Source of the DNA: Jacaranda mimosifolia
Taxonomy: Eukaryota > Streptophyta > Magnoliopsida > Lamiales > Bignoniaceae
Direction of reading: 5' to 3'
Assembly (NCBI GenBank): GCA_018894105.1
Contig: CM032125.1
Coordinates: forward strand, 1,364,001-1,428,000
DNA: 64,000 nucleotides
In this document: piece after piece, positions 52,588-64,000 of the stretch
Layout of the letters: the number at the start of each line of letters is the position of its first letter
Position numbering within the stretch: position 1 is the first letter of the stretch
Notes under the pieces: model-generated
The model's input: only the letters and a program-made list of their open reading frames with translations
Database searches by the model: none
Told to the model about the DNA's origin: nothing
Position numbers and translations under genes: made by a program

Positions 52588-52935
52588 TCTATGCCATTTC
52601 TAGTTACCTCATCCACGAATAAAGTGTATTAGAAATTTAGCTTGCTAGTTCAAAGTATTTTAGGTTTAGTTAATTAATTCAAATGTTCATATTTTACATT
52701 TTTTTTTTTCATTTATTCTTTTATGTTAGGATAGCCTAAATTTTGATTTTGGTTTGTTTATATAAATTGTAGCGTCTATACAATTATTAAACTATAGTGC
52801 ATTGATACTTCTAAAATTAAATCTTTTATAGGTATGCATCATATAGTTGGACAAATCTTATATTCTAACATGGCCATATCATATGTGTGTGTGAATATTT
52901 CTATTAGTTCAACCGTATTTGTGTAGAGAAGAGAG
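52588..52935 (+). pseudogene. Fragment of a fourth DEG10-like gene (3' end)
   Basis: The frame reads YAISSYLIHE, stop, SVLEI, stop, LASSK, against [20 protein letters not shown] at the end of copy 3. The following 270 bp match the 3' flank of copy 3 (for example ttttgattttggtttgttta and agtgcattgatacttctaaaa). Only the last 20 or so codons remain and they carry two stops, so it is a dead relic. It shows that the cluster once extended further right, or that the end of copy 3 was duplicated. Confidence 0.75.
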
Positions 52936-53088
52936 GGAGAGTGTGGCAAGGAAGTTTAGGAGCTAAATTAAGACAATTGATGGGAGAAATTAAAGGAAGA
53001 CCATACTACCTGAAAACATCACCACAAATTTCCACGCTCGTTGCGGCCAATGCTTCAATCCTAGAGGCCCATATTCTTTATCCCTCCA

Positions 53089-53099
53089 CATATATATAT
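53089..53099 (+). promoter_or_regulatory. Probable TATA box of the SKU5-similar gene
   Basis: CATATATATAT lies about 90 nt upstream of the ATG at 53185, followed by a CT-rich leader. This position argues that the in-frame ATG at 53098, which overlaps the TATA run, is not the start. Confidence 0.5.
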
Positions 53100-53184
53100 G
53101 TCTCCTCATTCCTCCTCTTCAATCACACATCTCATTCCTTCTCTTCTCTTCTTTTCCTTTTCTTGTGCTTCAGTTTTGACAGGC

Positions 53185-54942
53185 ATGGGCAGGCCTAATT
53201 TGTTGTTTTTTGCACTTTTTTCCACACTTATTCTTCTTGTTCACTCTGAGGATCCCTACTGGTTCCACACATGGAATGTTAGTTATGCCACCCTCTCCCC
53301 TTTGGGTGTCCCTCAACAAGTTATCACCATCAATGGCAAGTTCCCTGGCCCTTGGATCAACTGCACTTCCAACAACAACATTGTTGTTAATGTCTTCAAC
53401 AACCTCGACGAGCCTTTGCTTTTCACCTGGAATGGGATTCAGCAGAGGAAGAATTCCTGGCAAGAGGGAACTTTAGGCACCAACTGCCCCATTCAGCCAG
53501 GCACCAACTTTACTTACAAATTCCAGGTCAAGGATCAGATTGGCAGCCATTACTACTACCCCACCACCGCCCTCCACCGCGCTGCTGGCGGCTATGGCCC
53601 TCTTACTATCCACAGCCGTGATCTGATCCCTGTTCCCTTCCCCTGGCCGGAGGCCGAGTTTAATGTTCTTGTGGGCGATTGGTATACTAAAGGCCATGCC
53701 ACTTTGAAGAAGTTGTTGGACAGTGGGCGCACTCTTGGCAGGCCTGTTGGAGTTATTATTAATGGGAAACATGGTAAGGGAGATGCAACTGATGAGCCCA
53801 TGTTCTATATGTATCCTGGAAAGACCTACAGATATAGATTTTGCAATGTGGGAATGAAAAACTCCATCAATGTTCGGATTCAAGGTCACACCATGAAGCT
53901 GGTGGAAATTGAAGGATCCCACACAGTGCAAAATATCTATGATTCCCTTGATGTCCATTTGGGCCAATGCTACTCTGTTTTGGTCACTGCTGATCAATCA
54001 CCTAAGGACTATTACTTAGTTGCCTCGACACGGTTCACCAAGACCGTGCTTACCTCCACTGCCATCATCCACTACAACGGCAGCAACACCCCTGCCTCGG
54101 AGGTGCTGCCAGAGGCGCCGGTGGGGTGGGCCTGGTCACTCAACCAGTTCAGGTCCCTAAGGTGGAACTTGACCGCCAGTGCTGCCAGGCCTAATCCTCA
54201 GGGCTCATACCACTATGGGAAAATCAACATCACACGCACAATCAGGATTGTCAATTCAGCCAGCAGTGTTGATGGGAAGCTCAGATATGCTATTAATGGA
54301 GTCTCACATACTGAGACCGAGACCCCGTTGAAGTTGGCTGAATACTTTGGGGTTGCAGACCAAGTGTTCAAGTACAATTTGATTAAGGATGAACCAGCAG
54401 AAAATGCAGGTGACAAGATCATCATTGCTCCCAATGTGGTCAATGGAACTTTCCGCAACTATGTCGAGATCATACTCGAAAACCATGAGAAGAGTGTCCA
54501 ATCATGGCACATGTCTGGCTATTCTTTCTTCGCCGTTGCGTAAGTACTACTATTACATACATATCTGACACATGCTTGTACAGAAAACAAAAATCCCTTA
54601 TATGTGAGAGATACCTACAAACTCATGTATGATTTTTGCAACAGGATTGAACCGGGAACATGGACGCCAGAGAAAAGGAAGAACTACAATCTGTTGGATG
54701 CAATTAGTAGGCACACAATCCAGGTATATCCCAAATGCTGGGCAGCCATTATGACCACCTTGGACAATGCAGGCATGTGGAACTTTAGGTCCCTTCTGCT
54801 AGAGAGACAGTATTTGGGGCAGCAGTTCTACTTCAGCGTCCTCTCTCCAGCACGATCTCTTCGCGACGAATACAACATGCCTCCGACGATGCTGCTCTGT
54901 GGAATTGTCAAGAACATGACAATGCCGGCTCCCTATATGTAA
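53185..54942 (+). CDS. SKU5-similar (SKS) multicopper-oxidase-like protein
   Basis: Two exons, 53185-54539 and 54645-54942 (GT-AG, joining ...FFAVA to IEPGTWTPEKR), encode 550 residues, the usual size of the family. The protein starts with a signal peptide (MGRPNLLFFALFSTLILLVH) and has three cupredoxin-like parts: the first with INGKFPGPWINC, the second with MFYMYPGKTYRYRFCNVGM, the third with SWHMSGYSFFAVA. Many N-x-S/T sites suggest glycosylation in the secretory pathway. Where laccases and ascorbate oxidases have HWHG, this has FTWNGIQQ, and the C-terminal His-Cys-His ligand pattern is missing, as in SKU5 and the pollen NTP303-like proteins. It is therefore unlikely to be an active oxidase. 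The family acts at the cell wall or plasma membrane; database names often read 'L-ascorbate oxidase homolog'. An upstream in-frame ATG at 53098 would add 29 residues but overlaps the TATA run. Confidence 0.93.
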
Positions 54943-57900
54943 TTTATTCATTCCAACTTTCTACTGCAGCCTGAATTTCACCAGAGTTGATGTGATTTTT
55001 CAAAGCTGAGTGGAAATTTTTGAGGGCTGCTAAAAGCTATAAGAATAAATGGAGCTATATAGTTATAAGTATAGTGTCAGGACACATTATGCATACAAGT
55101 TTCAAGAATGAAACTTGAGATCTTAGAATTACACCCCATGTAAGAAAAAGTGAAAGAAGAGGAGTAGAGGGGTGGTAGTTTATTGATTTGGGGCAAACCT
55201 TAAGTTTTGGTTGATTTGTAGGTTTTGTAGTTTGTCTTAATTTCTCCATTGTTTTTTGTGTCATCTTCATCTTTCTTGGTTGAAATATCATGTAATTCAT
55301 TGTGAACAAGCAGAGAGTACATGCATATTGCTACTTTATAAATAAAAAATTGATTATTTGTTGCCATGAAATTGCTGCTATTTTTTTTCCCTATATTTAC
55401 ATACGTACACAGACTGAACATTTATTAGAGTTTAAACATCGAATCATACGAATATAAATATGAGATCGATGTCATTGGACTAATTGATCATTCAATTGCT
55501 GTTAAGTTTAGTAGCAAAATTATTTGTTCGATTTTGATTTGAAACATGCTTTACAATTCAATGTTTAGGGGGAAAAAAGAAAAGAAAAAAAGAATTGAAA
55601 AGTCACTAAAATTGGAATTTCTTGAAATGGAGTTCCTAGTTCTGCTCCTAATTGTGAAGGATGGAAAACATGAAAAACTTCTAAAAATTTAATGGAAACA
55701 ATGGAGAATTAATAGATTTCCACATATTATTTCTATAGTGTACATTAATTTTACTTGTGGTACTCAAATTGGCTTGCTTCAAGAAACTGGTAAAAAGAAA
55801 AGAAAAAAAAAAGGACAATAACTTGGTGGAATTTTAGAATTATTTGTCACATCCCTTAAGGATTATTTCATCCCCCCACCAATTGCCTCGGCAACATTCT
55901 GATGTGATTAAGTAGCTTTCAAGATATAATGGAGCTTAATGTTTAATTTTTCTTCTTATTTTTTCCTTTTTCCTTTTTTTTTTTTGGTTTTGCTATTAAG
56001 GGAAAAAAATAAATCAAAGTATCAGACACGACATTATTAGTATTATATATAATATTATTATTTTCTCCAACGATTCATAATTAATTTGGATATATACCAA
56101 ATTGAATTAGAAAGTTCCTAGAAAATATGTTCAACTAATTAATAGTTCAGGTTCTCAAATTGATAGTAAAATAAAAAGAAAACAAATAAACTCACTCTTA
56201 CATATAGGATTCATATTAGATTTATACATGTAATACAATATAACATTTTAGTATCTGCTAATTAACCCTACATGTAATACAATATAACATTTTAGTATCT
56301 GCTAATTAACCCACTTGCTATCAGAAAATATTGATGCAATGTCACCAAAAAAAAATTCTAAATTTAGTGACAAAAAATAAGTGATAAATGTAAAAATTAT
56401 CGCTAATGACAAATAATAAATGACAATAACTTTTATTATATCATAATTATATTTTTTAAGTAACAATAATTTTTAATTTATCATAATATAGTTTAATAAT
56501 AACATTAGTGTTATAAGTCATCACTGTTGGCAATTTATGACACATGTATAATGACAACCTGGTGACAAATTAAAATAGAAAATGACAAATTTAATCTCGT
56601 AAGTGTATAATGAAAATCTCATTATTTCCTTTTCATAATCATTTAGAGTAACATCATTTAAATACACATATGTAGAATATATTTACCATTAACATATAGT
56701 TATTTCAAAAGGCATGGAATATAAATGTTTTTAATTAATATTCATTGCCTTATTTGATTTTTTTCGAATAATGATATAATACTATAAATTCTAAAGTTTT
56801 TTGTTATATGACATAATTTATAATAAACCGCACTAAAAACTTCACAAATATCCATCACATCGCATAAGTAAATTGAACTTCATTATGCCAATTATAATAC
56901 GTATTACTTTTATTTTAAGTTCAAGTATAAAATCTATGAATAAAGAATATCTATTATTTGATATATGTTATATGCTACATAATCGAAGTTGAGTAAACAC
57001 AAGAGAGTAGTTACAGAAATTTTCATTTCACAAAAATTAATTTTCATTTACGCCATTTCATGAATATCTTGCACTTGTTCCTTTGGGTATCAAAGAATTT
57101 ATTTCACCCAAAATAAAACTACTTGGCATGCATCTTAGTCCTTATAACATGAGATGGTAAAATTTTTTATACTTGAAACATACAAATATTTTTTATTTTT
57201 TCAGAAAAAAAAAAATATCTATGTTGAAATGTTCAACTAAAGGAATTTGTTAAAAAGAAAAAAAAATACGAATACATAATTGTACAAGTAAAATGTGAAT
57301 TTTTTTTTAAATAGTCCGCAACTTAAAGTACATATTATTTTATGTTAATTTACGAACACATTACATTTTAGTACCCATACAATATGTTAAGTTTTAAATA
57401 AGATTTAAAATATTTTCTTTTTCCATCAAAATGAAGAATTATGCATAAAGAATATTTAATAGATATACATCAACCCACATAATGTGAAAAAAAATATGAA
57501 TATTTCTCAAAAGCTCTATGATCAACGGGTTAAAAATAAATGGAGTAGTTGTTAGCCAGCAAAAATCCACTATTTTTTTATTCTTTCTCTTAAAAGAAAT
57601 TGTATGTTTACATAATAGGCTTAGCATTGTACCTATTATAGCTCATTTTCAAAATAGCTCAACATGCATTAATTGATTAGCTAATTGAAAATTTTTGATC
57701 TGTTAGGATAAAACTTTTGAGTCAAAAAGCCACAAGAAATGTGCTAAAATAGTTCTCTCCTATTCTTGAACAATAGTAGTACAAATATTTCCAGCCTCCA
57801 CAAGGCCAATTGGACAATCTTGCAGATTAAAACCATAATCCATAGGCTACTCTATACAAATATCAAATTATAGCAAACTAGTTGGCCTCCAAAATTACAA

Positions 57901-58177
57901 AATAAAAGTGTATTTCTATCAAACTACAAAATTTTACAGCTGAGATATGATAAAAGAACAGTTATCTTCCTTTTCTATGGGGATATATTCATTATCTCTA
58001 AGAGTTTCAAAAATATGAGAAAGCACAAGTTGGAAGCAATGGAAAAGAAAAAAGACTATGGAAAGGGAAAGAAACAAAAATGATCCTTCTGTAAATGCAC
58101 CACCAGGTAACTGACCAGTACAGACATCCATTTGTGAATATACAAAAACTCTCCAACCTTGAGAAACAGTTGAAGTC
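54943..58177. other. Intergenic DNA between the SKS and BIG5-like genes
   Basis: The first 450 bp are probably 3' UTR and flank of the SKS gene (aataaa-type words at 55042 and 55338). Words such as gtgacaaa, cactaa-type and tcatcactg repeats at about 56340-56620 may be a decayed CACTA- or MITE-like element. No gene was seen. Confidence 0.5.
56225..56312. repeat. Perfect 44-bp tandem duplication
   Basis: A unit starting tacatgtaatacaatataac and ending gctaattaaccc is present twice with no difference, at 56225-56268 and 56269-56312. Its identity points to a very recent event. Confidence 0.95.
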
Positions 58178-61100
58178 CTATGGCAAGAGTGTGCTCAATT
58201 GCATGCTGAAAAGATCTGCAAGGGCGCCACGGATTTCCATCTGAAAAGGGAAAGATTTATGTTCAATTCCATATCTTGATGAGAAACTACTTCAGGTAGC
58301 ATATAAAATTGGGTTCGAAAGCAACGGCTTTAGATAAGGAAATTGTGTTCAAAAGCAACGTGGCCCAAGATAAACAGGGCTGGTTCAGGGAGATTTAGGC
58401 ACAGTCGACTTTTGACTAAAATCTCAAGATTTGAATAGAAGATGAGACAGAGAATGGAATAGCCATCGGAACTTTTTTTATTTCCTAATTGACTATGAAA
58501 ATAGAACTTGCAAAAGTTTCTTAGTTAAAGGAGTTACCTGGTCACAGCAGATTAGTTTTGTAATGGAAGGATAAAACTCTCTGAGGTGATTTCTGAAAAT
58601 CTGGGGGTTCATTTGGCACATACCTTTCAGCACCTGGAAAGACCATGAATTGTCACTTAAGCTGTTGAAAAAGGAGAAATTGCAGAAAATCAAATGAAAT
58701 GCTTTCTTGTGAGTCAAATATTTCCTGATATCTGGCTATGCTAGAGCATAGAAATGGGGAGAAAGATTGTAGATGTATCCAGTTAACCACTGCTTTTTCC
58801 TTTAAACTTCTTATTCATCGTCACTTCTCTTGCCTAATATGCACTACACAAACAAATTTCTGTGTTCTTGAAGTGTACAGACAAACAATATCTGGATTTT
58901 ACACCATCAATGTAATAATTTATGTATCTGCAGCCAACCATAAATAAGTTTAATTGTTTTGCTAAAGTGACTCTGACAGTCCTGGAAGAGAGAGAAGATC
59001 CTGGCTAGAACTTATCATGATCGAACCATGTGAGGCAGCCGATTGGATTCCAATACTCTCCAGTAATAGAATTGTGATTTTTGTATCCCAGATTGAAAGA
59101 ATCAACAGAAGAGAACTAAAATTATAAAAAATAGCATTCTCAAAATTATTTTTGGTGCTGATTGAGGACTTAGAAAGACAACAAAGAGGACATGCTTAAG
59201 CCAAACCACCAAGCCAAAAGTTCAGGGAGAAGCTATTTCAGCATATCATATATCCAAATAAAACCTAACTCAACAAAGCGTCAATATGCACTTCTGCTCT
59301 CAAATAATTTTTATTTAAAGTCATTGGTGTACAAGTGACCTAAGTCTGGGTATCTACTTTCCAGTCTGGTGCACATATTGGATTTCAAGTCACATCTATA
59401 CTAGTGATGATGACCCTTAAGCTCGACTCAAGTTTATCACAGCATTTGATGCCAACAATCACATCCCGGAGTACACCAACTTCCTGCTGCACTTAGCATT
59501 TAATATATCTTTAGCCCCTTCAACTCCACCTCCTCCCGTCTGCCCACCGTGGGGGCAAAAAAGTAAAAGAAATGGAAGAAACAGAAAACAACATGAAGAG
59601 CCTACAAACTTCTTTTCTGAATGGCAATCCACAGATTTAAGGAAACATTATATGGCATAATTCATACCTTCACAATTATGGGAGAACGAAGTTCTAAAAC
59701 TCGATGAACATCCATATTACTTGTCTCTTCCCTTGTAGATTGAAAGTTAGATGCCTCTCTCAACACCTGTTCACAAAAAGAGACAAGCTTTTCTTCAGCA
59801 ACTTCTTCAAGTTTCTCTTCTTTGACTGCTTCCTCTTTATGAACATTAACTGCTGCTGTTGTCTTTTGCAGGATATCTAGATAGATGCAAGTTCCAGCCA
59901 ACTCCTGGCGGAGAAGATTCAGCGGTGGTCTATACAGGAAAAGGTTTTTGGGTTACAAAAGAATAGTCTCATGGAAGTAACCAAGTAAAGCATGGCTAAA
60001 AAACAGTAATTTCTAAGTCAAGGCATGTATTAGCCAACCTTTCAGCAGGAATTTGGTGCATACGCAATCTGAGGTTGGTATGTGAATTGTATGAAGCAGC
60101 AAACTCCAACACACAGAACAAAATTTCCATCAATGTGATTTTCTGTTGTGCATTTAACTTGTTCCAGAATTTCTTCTGCAAGTTGAAAAATGTCACTAAA
60201 CACATGTTACAAATATATGCTCACGGCATGTTAGCAATAGGTACTCATCGTGAATCCATCACACCACTAATGGATAGAAGGCTCATCTAGGGGTGTAAAC
60301 GAGCTGAGCCAAGCCCGAATCTAGTAGGCTCAAGCTCGGCTCGTCTATTAATTTGCGAGCTCAAGCTCGAGCCAACCTTGGTCAGGCCTAAACAAGTAAA
60401 CTCAAGCTCGACTCGTTGGAATAGACAAAGGCTCGGTGAGCCTTATCGAGCTTGACTTGATAAGGCTCGTCATAGAGAAGTAGAAAAACTCGATTCGTAT
60501 AAGCTCAGATGAGCTCGAGCTTGAGCTTGTATAAGTTTGGATTAATTCGAGCTCATTTAGACTTAAAACAAAATCTATAATGATAAAAATTTTAAATAAT
60601 TTTGTGATATATTTTTCTAAAAATAAAAACCCAAATTATTATTATTATTATATAGGCCTAGATTGTAATTATATATGTATATATATAATAAAAAAGCTCG
60701 TTTAGGCTCGCGAGCTTTTTGAGCCAAATATTATTGAGCTCAGCTCAGCTCATCTGACTGACAAGTTTGAGCTTGGCTCGGCTTGGGCTCGACAAGATCG
60801 AACTGAATACGAGCTTTCATCAAGTCGAGTCCGAACCGTTTGCGAATCGTCTCATATCATTTACACCCCTAGGCTCATCGATATGCAACTTAGCATTAGT
60901 TTCATCTGTCTGCATGTGTACAAGTACATTAATGTTAAGAGATGAATCGTGTTAACAACACTTCCTGAACTTCTAATGAATATGAAGAACATTCACAAGG
61001 AAAAAAAGGTTGGAGCAAACAGTAACTGTGTCATGATTTTACAAGTCTACAGGCACAACATGCCTGGGCAATTGAGACATAAGCAAATGCGGTTGATTTT

Positions 61101-63961
61101 GACATCTGAAAAACAAAAGATAAAAATCTTTAATCCAAAAATCAGCTAAGCAAGAAAATGATTCTTCATACCTGAATACCATCAATTGCACCTAGAAGCA
61201 ACAGCTGTGTCATGCATTTACTCCTAATGATTCCCAACATTGGACTTTCATCCTCTTCTCTGGTTTCAAGTTCCATAGTAGCATCAGAAAACTAGAGAAC
61301 AAGCAAAGAAAAGGTCAAAATTTTGAACACATTTAAGGATCATATGGTACTCTAATAAAGCATTTTAGTAATGCAAATGATGCATCAGAACAATAGAATA
61401 CCTTTCATGATCACCTGTCTTTCGACAACCAAGCTAGTAATTTCATAGCCAAAAAAAAAAAACCAAAGCAAAGATCAATAGGTTTTGCAATTTACAGAAC
61501 TCATTCAATCTCCACATCAGTTTGATGGCTGGTTAGTTAAGGAAGGCCACAATTCATCTCCAAAATCAATGATTGATGCAATTAGGGGTTTTATCCACAT
61601 AGAATTCACAACAGATTTTAGAATGCTCGCGATTTAACACTCGTATTGCTTCAAGCAAACTGTAATATGAAGTCAAGTTTGTACACACTCCTGGCCATGG
61701 AGTTCATTAGAACTCTTCAAAAAGCAATTCCATCATGGAGAACATTTGGACCATATAGCAGCAAACTGTGATTGGGAAATAGGAAACAGAAATGCATTTT
61801 GGCTTGGCTTTTGTGTCAATCAATGTTACTCCTGTAAGTTCTGATAATGATCAATGAAGAGCTCCAGAATCCAGTAAGCCCTATCTTACTCCTGTCAGGG
61901 ACCAAAAAGTTAAAGACTTACGTGATCATGTGGGGCCATTTGCTTTTCTAGTTCACCATAGGGCTCGATACACCCCCATGTGTCTAATTCTCAGGACTTT
62001 TGCATCATGAAACTTGCAGTTCAAGAAATTTTCGGTTTAAGAGCATTCTAGGAATCAACCCACCCATAGCCTTTGTTGTCGTTTCCTTTTTACTGCAGAA
62101 AGTTTGCATGCCTAATGTTAGAATATTTTTCAATGCCTACTCTTATTTTATTTTATTTATTTTAGGTACGGATTATATATGTATCCTTCTCATTTTTTTT
62201 AGTCTGACCCTATTTCCACATATATATATATATGAGAGATAGAATTCCTCAATATATCAATAAGAAATCTAACTCCTTTTCTTTCCCCACCGCCAGGCCA
62301 CCTGCTGCCCTCTCCGCTGTCTGTGTCCACCTAAGATCCCCTCAATTTCTGTGTCGGATTCTCCCCCCCCAAAAAAAAAAAAAAAAAGAGAAAAAAAAAG
62401 GTTTGGCTATTATGATTTGGTAAAATCTCATCCTGATTTCTATTTGGTTTTCACAACTATTGATTTTTGTTACATTTTGCCATTGTTATATCGTGCTTTC
62501 TGTCTGGTTCTATCATTCCTACATATTAATCTTTGTCTACTTCTGTTACGGCCAGGCTATCTTTGTGTACTATTTTCACACCTATATAGAATCTCGTCAT
62601 AATCTCACCCTGTCAGAGACCAAGTGCTCTAAAAAATATTTGGTTTCTCTGCTTATTCAGATTCTAAGGATCCTCAACTTGAGGAGGAACTCAGAATATG
62701 TTAATGTAATAAAGACACCCTCCTTTTTTGGTATCTGTATTTTGTATAACAAGGCAAGCATGATGGATAGATTTTCTCGACTTGAGGGGGAGTCTTGAAA
62801 ACTTTTCAGTATTTGTCGTAATATTTACTGTATCTCTTTGAACATTTTTAGTGTCTAGTTATTTAGTTGAATTTATGTAGAATCATATATGTTCAAGCCT
62901 TTAGGGGTGACCTATAATGGGTTGCAAATGATTTCTTCAAGAAGATGGTTATCTGTTCCAAACAGCTTCTTTTCGCTTCCCTATGGTCTGATCCTTTCCA
63001 TAGGTGCTGCCCCATGGTCCCAGAAGTGAGTGAAAGAAGGGTTTTGCTCTTGATCTATCTGCTCCAGAAAGAGATGTATGGCTCACTGGTCAATAATAAA
63101 ATTCTAAAGGAATAATAGTCACACATGGAGATACCTTGTTGCAAGGCTTCTCTGTAAGAGCATGCAAAAGTTATTTCATTCTTATACTCTAATCCTATTC
63201 CCATCTCTCAATACTTCATTGAAGTACCATCCCTCTTCTAACACTTAAATAACCACATAACTGTCCTTTGGCATACAAAGCAGCATGATAAGAGCTTTCA
63301 CATTTACACAATGACAAAGTTTTGTACACTGAAGCAAATCCAAAGGAAAGATGTCATAAATGCACAACTAAAATAGCCAGAACATATCCATACATCATCA
63401 AAACTATAAATTCAACACCAACCTTGGATGGAGAAGATGGCACCACTACATCAGATGTAAGATTCTTTGGTTTCGATGTAAAACTTCTCAAAAACAGGTT
63501 GTCCTTCATATTTCCCATAATTTTTTGCCCTAATGTTTGACTGCGTTGAAGGTCTTTACCATCACTAGGTCTCATTGCTCTTCCAGATGGTGATGGCGTG
63601 CCTGCAGAAAGGCATGTCACTCTCAAAAGGTTTTGAATAGTTCTAAAATTTTTGAACTTATAATTTATTTACCATGTCGATTTGCAACTCGTTACCCAAG
63701 AAATTTTTGTATAACATATTAATACACTAACCTTCAGATGCTTCTGTATCAGATAGGTGCACTGTTTCTTGATTGTGATCCATTGCATGTCCATCAATAC
63801 TGGCGTTTAACGACCCTGTATCCCCATTTTTATAGACAGTATGGGGAGATACTGGTGAAGGACTGTCCAAGCCTCTTGACGACAATACTTTATGATGTTT
63901 CCTGTTCTCAAAACCCAGATCATTGAGGAGCTCCAGAGGTTGAGTTGTGTATGAAGCATCC
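58178..63961 (-). CDS. BIG5-like: BIG5-like ARF-GEF (Sec7 family), C-terminal exons, partial
   Basis: Seven exons on the - strand, 63732-63961, 63423-63601, 61172-61291, 60039-60175, 59668-59929, 58538-58633 and 58178-58240, join in frame with GT-AG borders; the 5' part lies beyond 64000. The reading matches the C-terminus of plant BIG5 (also called BEN1 or MIN7), a large brefeldin A-inhibited guanine-nucleotide exchange factor that activates ARF GTPases in membrane traffic. Landmarks are [81 protein letters not shown] and the end [19 protein letters not shown]. The Sec7 catalytic domain is not in this window. Introns contain a hAT element (60288-60871) and copia-like remains, yet the exons have no lesions, so the gene looks functional. 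Confidence 0.92.
60288..60871. mobile_element. hAT-type non-autonomous element in a BIG5-like intron
   Basis: It starts TAGGGGTGTAAACGAGC and ends ATTTACACCCCTA, with a perfect 8-bp duplication GGCTCATC (60280-60287 and 60872-60879). It has the same GAGCTC-rich arms and AT-rich centre as 15479-16080. It lies in the intron between the exons at 61172 and 60175. Confidence 0.9.
61850..62860 (+). mobile_element. Copia-like LTR remains in the largest BIG5-like intron
   Basis: Words typical of copia LTRs and their borders are present: aatatatcaataagaaatct near 62250, and a polypurine tract cttgagggggagtcttgaaa near 62780. The phrases ctcaacttgaggaggaactc and ctcgacttgagggggagtct form a partial repeat. 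No coding domain was recognised. The extent is a rough estimate. Confidence 0.4.
62860..63422 (-). other. Remainder of the BIG5-like intron
   Basis: No coding signal was seen in the 5' part (on the - strand) of this 2.1-kb intron. Confidence 0.5.
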
Positions 63962-64000
63962 CTGCTCAAAATCAATCAGAAAGGTGTCACTGAAATAGCA

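Noticed and set aside
53098..53184. Upstream in-frame ATG of the SKU5-similar gene
   Set aside because: It overlaps the TATA run, and the resulting N-terminus would hide the signal peptide that starts at 53185.
53473..53997. 174-codon open frame on the - strand inside the SKU5-similar gene
   Set aside because: It is antisense to an exon with clear protein homology, has no known motif and follows the codon pattern of the real gene.

Overview
The window looks like nuclear DNA of a flowering plant, most likely a eudicot. It is AT-rich, its genes have short exons with GT-AG introns, and its proteins match plant families: mitochondrial DEG10-type proteases, an SKU5-similar multicopper-oxidase-like protein, and a BIG5-type ARF-GEF. 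The spaces between genes are filled with plant transposons. I cannot name the species from sequence alone.

Genes. Three DEG10-like serine protease genes lie on the + strand at 858-6317, 33350-38526 and 40341-44817, and a decayed 3' fragment of a fourth lies at about 52588-52935. Copies 1 and 2 belong to a duplicated segment (about 405-7035 and 32880-39285) whose two units are now separated by about 26 kb of transposons. Copy 3 has one open exon 1 and reads as a complete 601-residue protein. Copies 1 and 2 carry stops and a frameshift in the homologous part of exon 1, but every lesion lies inside a 114- or 100-nt segment with GT...AG ends. Removing that segment restores the frame exactly, giving 571 and 581 residues, so it may be a newly gained intron. 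A two-exon SKU5-similar gene follows (53185-54942, +). The right end holds the last seven exons of a BIG5-like gene on the - strand (58178-63961), which continues past the window.

Mobile elements. A Helitron on the - strand (7699-10072) carries an RPA-like and a histone H3-like fragment. A complete 12.1-kb Mutator-like element, MULE A (12136-24265, 9-bp target duplication), has a degenerate mudrA-like transposase gene on the + strand and an Ulp1-like (C48) protease gene converging on the - strand; most of the rest is tandem repeats. A 5.7-kb relative, MULE B (46696-52418, 9-bp target duplication), has no recognisable coding and carries inverted blocks of an 88-bp repeat near its two ends. Three hAT-type non-autonomous elements with perfect 8-bp target duplications sit at 15479-16080, 48601-49183 and 60288-60871. 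A CACTA-type foldback (45815-46496) is nested in an older MITE. Degenerate copia coding lies at 27265-29220 and 31985-32172 on the - strand, and two gypsy-like LTR sequences at about 25085-25717 (+) and 29440-30330 (-).

How it fits together. The region is a small DEG10 cluster that grew by duplication and was pulled apart by transposons, next to two unrelated conserved plant genes. Gene and element calls rest on reading motifs, splice sites, terminal repeats and target duplications by eye; no database search was run.
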